Assembly (NCBI GenBank): GCA_004794655.1
Contig: SMMW01000622.1
Coordinates: forward strand, 992,001-1,056,000
Origin: Marisa cornuarietis
Taxonomy: Eukaryota; Mollusca; Gastropoda; Architaenioglossa; Ampullariidae
Reading direction: 5' to 3'
DNA: 64,000 nucleotides
The notes beneath the pieces are model-generated. The model worked only from the letters and a program-made list of their open reading frames with translations. It did not search any database and was not told where the DNA came from. Position 1 is the stretch's first letter. Each line of letters opens with the position of its first letter. A program made the translations under genes and the position numbers. Of this stretch, positions 60,001-64,000 are shown in pieces.

Positions 60001-61917
60001 TGTAGAACGATCTCTTGAATCTTCAGTCTTGTAATACCCAGCATGTGTGGTGAAAAAACCCCACTGATTACTAGATACACTGCCATCCATGCAAATGTAA
60101 TGCACAAATAACAATAGCAGTAGTAGCAGTAATAATTTTTATTTAAAGTTTGTATGCATTTTGCCCAAAATAACAGAGAAACTGATACAACTAACATAAT
60201 ACGATGGTGATAATTTCAGGAAATACAGAGTAGCAGCATAAAAACACATTACCCAGCACAGGAATTCCATTTACAGATATTTTCTAAATTTGAGATTCTA
60301 AGTTATAAACCTTAGTTCTTTAGAACAAAATCTCCCATAAAAATTAGAGCAAAATGGGTACCTATAGAATGACTCTAGTAAACAGGATAAGTATGATGGA
60401 ACAAAAATGTCAAAGACAAGCCTTATGACTTGATTTTTAAGAGCTTTATTTTTAACATTAAAATTCAAATTGAATTTATAGGTGCTTAAAGTCATGAATG
60501 ACATGGAATGAAAGGAGACAGGTTGAGTTCCCTACTAGGACCCCTCTCAGTTATGACCTCTTTTGGGTGGATTTTAGCAAATTTCAGTAGAGGTTTTACT
60601 GCATCAGTAAGTATGACCAAGCGAAAGTGAAAATGACAAAGAAAAGCTATGGGTTTTAGAGCTTCACTTTCAAATTTAAATAAATGTGAATTTATAGGTG
60701 TCTGAAATCAGAGTTCATGGAATAAAAGCAATTTCCCTACCTAGACCCTTCTCAGTTGTGACCTGATTTTTATGGATTTTAGCAAATCTTAATGAAATTG
60801 TTTTACTATATATACACTTACAGTAATCATAGTAGGATTCTAGCAAGGCATGCCACTCTTGATAAAACATTCATGGTCTAGACTTGATCATAGACAAAAA
60901 AAATTTGTTTGATCCCTGCACAAATGTGGTTCCTGGTCGTTTCAACTAGGGTCAGTTCAACTAAGGTGGGTTCGACTAAGCCATTTTGTCTAACAGTCAA
61001 GTCATCTATAGGACGCATGAAATGCTATAGGAAGGACGCATGAAATGGGAAAAAAATTGAAGTGATTTGAATGTTAATAAACGATTTAAATGTATCATGT
61101 AAATAGTGCTAATTGTCGCGTTAAGCAATCGGGGTACACATGTTCCACTCTCGCATGCACGCTTGATCTCAACCACACAGACTCAACAAGTACTCAAACG
61201 CCCAATCCCGGCAGCGCATCCATCTGTTCCTAAGTTTAAAAATTGATGCGCACACGTGGGAACAGTTAAAAAAACAAAACAAAAAACCGTCCGTTAGACG
61301 AAACGACTTAGTCGAACCGACCCTATTCGAATCGACCGGTTACCCACAAATGTATCTGTGTCTGTGTAGTTTCAGAGACAACATTCATTTCATCAAAAGT
61401 TATAAATGTCTGAATTCAAGTGAATGTGGAATTCGACTTTTTTATGTGGCATCTTTTCAAGATTTATTTATAGAGACAACTTGATTTTTTTTATTGTTTC
61501 TAAATGCTTTCAAATAAGCAGCAAAAGATAAAAGGAAAAAAATCTATAATGGCATCATCACTTTGAATAATTAGATAAAATGTTACTGATAACAGCTACA
61601 GAACTTCCCAATTACTGAAGTACTGGAGCAAAATTATTTGTAACATGAAAATTTTAATAATTTAGCTAACATCTCATGTTCTTGCATTTATCTTTACAAA
61701 TTAATAACAATATAGATAATAAAATACAAAGAATTGAAGTAAGATATCTTTGTGTATTACTGCTTGAACTTGAAAACACCAGTTACAAATTTTAATAAGT
61801 ACCTCATTCTCAATCTGCAATCTTGTGAGGTCTTCCAAACGTTTTTCTGTTATTTCAAACTTCTGCTTCATACTAGCTTGCTGTTCTTGCAGAAGTAAGA
61901 TGTTGTGCTGGTGTTGT
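54055..61917 (-). CDS. MAD1L1: spindle assembly checkpoint protein MAD1, C-terminal part (5' end outside window)
   Basis: Ten minus-strand exons: 61917-61803, 59848-59787, 59465-59379, 57860-57716, 56613-56425, 56097-56015, 55520-55430, 55198-54976, 54645-54455 and 54213-54055 (stop TGA). Phases agree; 447 residues are visible, and human MAD1 has 718. The protein is mostly coiled coil. Diagnostic pieces: LLLVTKERECYKRILDSYES, the Mad2-interaction motif KVLHYSLNP (human KVLHMSLNP), and the RWD-like C-terminal domain with FRETCYQLLGYKID, QYRLASMYAESPHDYLLFK and QHKDSIPALLSAITLDLFNQ. Family knowledge: MAD1 anchors closed MAD2 at unattached kinetochores and nuclear pores and drives MAD2 conversion, delaying anaphase. 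The Bub1-binding RLK motif of the human C-terminal domain is RLV here. No further exon was seen between 61918 and 64000. Confidence 0.95.
58000..59378 (-). other. MAD1L1 intron between 57861 and 59378
   Basis: AT-rich intron sequence; no mobile element or coding segment recognised. Confidence 0.5.
60379..60806. repeat. direct tandem duplication, about 230-bp unit
   Basis: The order TATGA, TCAAAGACAAGCC/ACAAAGAAAAGC, AGAGCTT...TTTA, GAATTTATAGGTG, TCATGGAATGAAA/TCATGGAATAAAA, CCCTAC.TAG.ACCC, CTCAGTT.TGACCT and TGGATTTTAGCAAAT occurs twice in succession. It is in the MAD1L1 intron 59849-61802. Confidence 0.75.
60928..61344. mobile_element. 417-bp non-autonomous element, MULE-like, 9-bp target duplication
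   Basis: The ends GGTTCCTGGTCGTTTCAACT and (reverse complement of the right end) GGTAACCGGTCGATTCGAAT match over about 60 bp, including TAGGGTC, GTTC.ACTAAG and TCTAAC blocks. The direct repeat CACAAATGT flanks both sides (60919-60927 and 61345-61353). A 9-bp duplication with ends starting GG suits Mutator-like elements. The left repeat has an internal duplication of the GTTCAACTAAGG block. No ORF. Confidence 0.8.
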
Positions 61918-63535
61918 CTGAAAATATATTTCCATTAAGTTACTAGTACCGAACAAATTAAATAAAAAAAGTTTGAAACCATTGTTATACATTATTTAAA
62001 TTAACTCTTAAGGTAGAACTAAAGACCTGCTGACCCTCCCTAAATCCTCATTAGCAACATTCCCCCTAAAAATGTATATTTTCTACAGCAATTAATCCTT
62101 TATCACAGCATTTTCTCCTCTACTACTGTCACTATCGGTAGTTTTCAGTATATAGTCAGATATGACATCTGAACCAGAATGTGACAATGATTCTGCTGAG
62201 CTGGTGACAATTCAAACCTAATAAAATCCACCCAATTTTTCTGATCTAATTTAATTTGGCAGGTATATTGGTTTCAATTGGGACTTGGTTGAAGACTCCT
62301 GAGCATGTTTTATGCTAATTTTCTCCATTTTAAGATCACCAGTGGTCCCAAATGGAAAAAAAAAAACAAAACCGATGCAGAAGAAATTGCACAGACTGTA
62401 CTACACAGAACAAACATGGACAGGGTCATAATGTGAAATGGTACTGATAACACAGAGAGAGAGAATGAGAGAGAAAGAGGCAAAAAGATGGGTAGGGATG
62501 GAGGGAGAGTGAGTTGTTTGGGGCAATTTATTATCTCCTCATTCATCAGAAAGCTGTCCCCATTGCTGAATATGAGATGTCAACTAGTCTAGGGAAGAGA
62601 CATAAGAAGTACAAGTGTTTCACTAGCATGCTACACTGATGTTTTGCATAAATAAGCTTGATTTCCACAAATCTGGCAAGATTCCAAATACCCCACTTCT
62701 GTTCTTGAAATACACCCCTAACAATATCATCATGCACAGTAATAGGTCAACACAACAGACATCAAGACAGTGCATGGATATATTTGTGCTGTGAAGACCT
62801 TAGAAAATGGGACAGGTGGAAATGTATGTTTATCAGGCATATCATGACATCACAGTTTTGATCTCTTTTTGGGCATAGTGATGTTTAGGCACACATCTCA
62901 AGAATGGAAGAGGGGTGTTCCCTCAAATTTGGGAAACTAGTATCTTGCACTGAGCTTTACCCAACATTCAAAATAGTGTTTTGTACCCCATGAGTTCATA
63001 AAGTGACAGATGTGCATTTTTTCATTTATGAAATTTAAGACCATAATAATTTTCCCAATGTGAAGCATACACACTTCAATTTATTTTTTACAGACTAACA
63101 ATTCTCAGTCTACTTTAAACTCTATTTGAAGTACAGAACATTACAGATACCTATTAGGCTGCTATTTTTGCCTTCGGGGCATCATTTTTACCCTCTCCTC
63201 TCACCACCTTGTAGAACTGTAGAGATTGTACCTATAAATGAAGCTGTGATCACTCTTACATTATCAAACTACAGTAATCATAGTTTTGGCAATTAAAAAA
63301 CCTATTGTTTTTGATATACCACTATAGTTCCATGGTCAGCAGTCTAAATCTGAAGCTGATATAGAAAATCAACAGCATGAGGCAGATGTGGTAAAGACAG
63401 TCCTGTGACCTTAAGGTTGTTGGGGAGTGAAGTATTAAAGACCCTACTTATAATGGGGACAGCTTTTCTAGTAAAGATAGTGCCCACCTCCTCTCCCTCA
63501 TTGTCGTACCTTCCCCAATCCTCTAAGGAGTGAGA
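61918..63535 (-). other. MAD1L1 intron at the 5' side of the visible gene
   Basis: No exon with MAD1-like coding capacity was found. A GA-rich run lies at about 62455-62515; the rest is AT-rich. Confidence 0.5.
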
Positions 63536-64000
63536 TATAATAAATAATAATAATAAATGAAGATTTTTATAGCCCATATTTACACTCATAGAGAGCATGC
63601 TCTTAGCGCCTAAATCAAGGAAGAGACATGGACTAAATGGATAGAACACGAGGGCGTAAGAATAAACGACAATACTGACGACAAACAGAAAACAAAGATG
63701 GAAAACACAAAAAGACACCAAGTAACAGAAACATAGAAAATATAGGGATTCTGCAGAGAAAGATGGGTAGACAACTAGCAAGAGCAGAAGGGGGAGGATA
63801 AGAAGAACGAGCATTGTGTGGACTGTGTTAGGAGTAATGCTCAAGGAAGAGGTGCGTTTTCAGTGCAGATTTGAAGGATTCAGTTGTAGCAAGGTGGCGG
63901 ATATGGAAAGGGAGAGAGTTCATTGTTTTGCTGCACAGTAACCAAAATCCTGTGACCATATGTTGTTGTTCTGGTGAGAGGAACAGCGAGGATATATAGC
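63536..64000 (-). mobile_element. 3' end of another copy of the L2/CR1-like LINE
   Basis: On the minus strand the right edge reads the C-terminal coding region (FGYCAAKQ then a stop replacing Trp, followed by frameshifted pieces of the last 40 codons). The same 3' UTR follows, including AGAGCATGCTCTCTATGAGT, and ends in an AATAAT run at about 63540. It is more diverged than the copy at 32520-32800 and continues beyond the window. Confidence 0.85.

Noticed and set aside
63344..63844. 166-codon minus-strand frame as a gene
   Set aside because: It reads the 3' UTR of a LINE copy in a non-coding frame.

Overview
The window is nuclear DNA of an animal. The genes are split by spliceosomal GT-AG introns, and families of non-LTR retrotransposons, MITE-like elements and (AAT)n/(GT)n microsatellites fill introns and intergenic DNA. 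The repeat content and gene set suggest a mollusc, probably a gastropod; this is inference, since no species-diagnostic sequence was identified. No bacterial operon, CRISPR array, rRNA or convincing tRNA gene was seen. Exon models were built by hand from splice sites and reading phase, and in every multi-exon gene the phases close exactly.

Layout. (1) 212-10858, plus strand: the 3' part of a TRP-superfamily cation channel gene (nine exons, 458 residues, S1-S6, pore, TRP helix); its 5' part lies left of the window. Its introns hold a 577-bp palindrome with TTAA ends, a retroelement ORF1-like remnant, a mariner remnant and a MITE. (2) 20442-12076, minus: a complete tektin-3-like gene (six exons, 510 residues) with an extra same-length copy of its third exon and a duplicated piece of its last exon. 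(3) 24000-39137, plus: a complete NUBP1 gene (eleven exons, 328 residues) for the cytosolic Fe-S scaffold P-loop ATPase. It has a GC-AG intron and large introns carrying LINEs, including a nearly full-length L2/CR1-like element at 33.9-37.4 kb. (4) 40.8-46.1 kb: a retroelement graveyard with at least three LINE lineages and a nested 134-bp MITE. (5) 50945-47953, minus: a complete MRPL58/ICT1 gene (six exons, 184 residues, GGQ motif). (6) 61917-54055, minus: the 3' part of MAD1L1 (ten exons, 447 residues visible), a spindle-checkpoint protein; its 5' exons lie right of the window. Its introns hold a 417-bp element with a 9-bp target duplication, a tandem duplication and, at the window edge, another copy of the 3' end of the L2/CR1-like LINE.

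The host genes are housekeeping or ciliary genes with no shared pathway, so the order reflects ordinary animal gene neighbourhoods. The channel and tektin genes converge, tektin and NUBP1 diverge, NUBP1 and MRPL58 converge, and MRPL58 and MAD1L1 run in tandem. The observations most worth following are the alternative tektin exon, retroelement tails beside splice acceptors, the GC donor in the NUBP1 P-loop exon, and a dispersed motif (consensus ACCTTCATCTACTG) that brackets the large LINE as an inverted pair.
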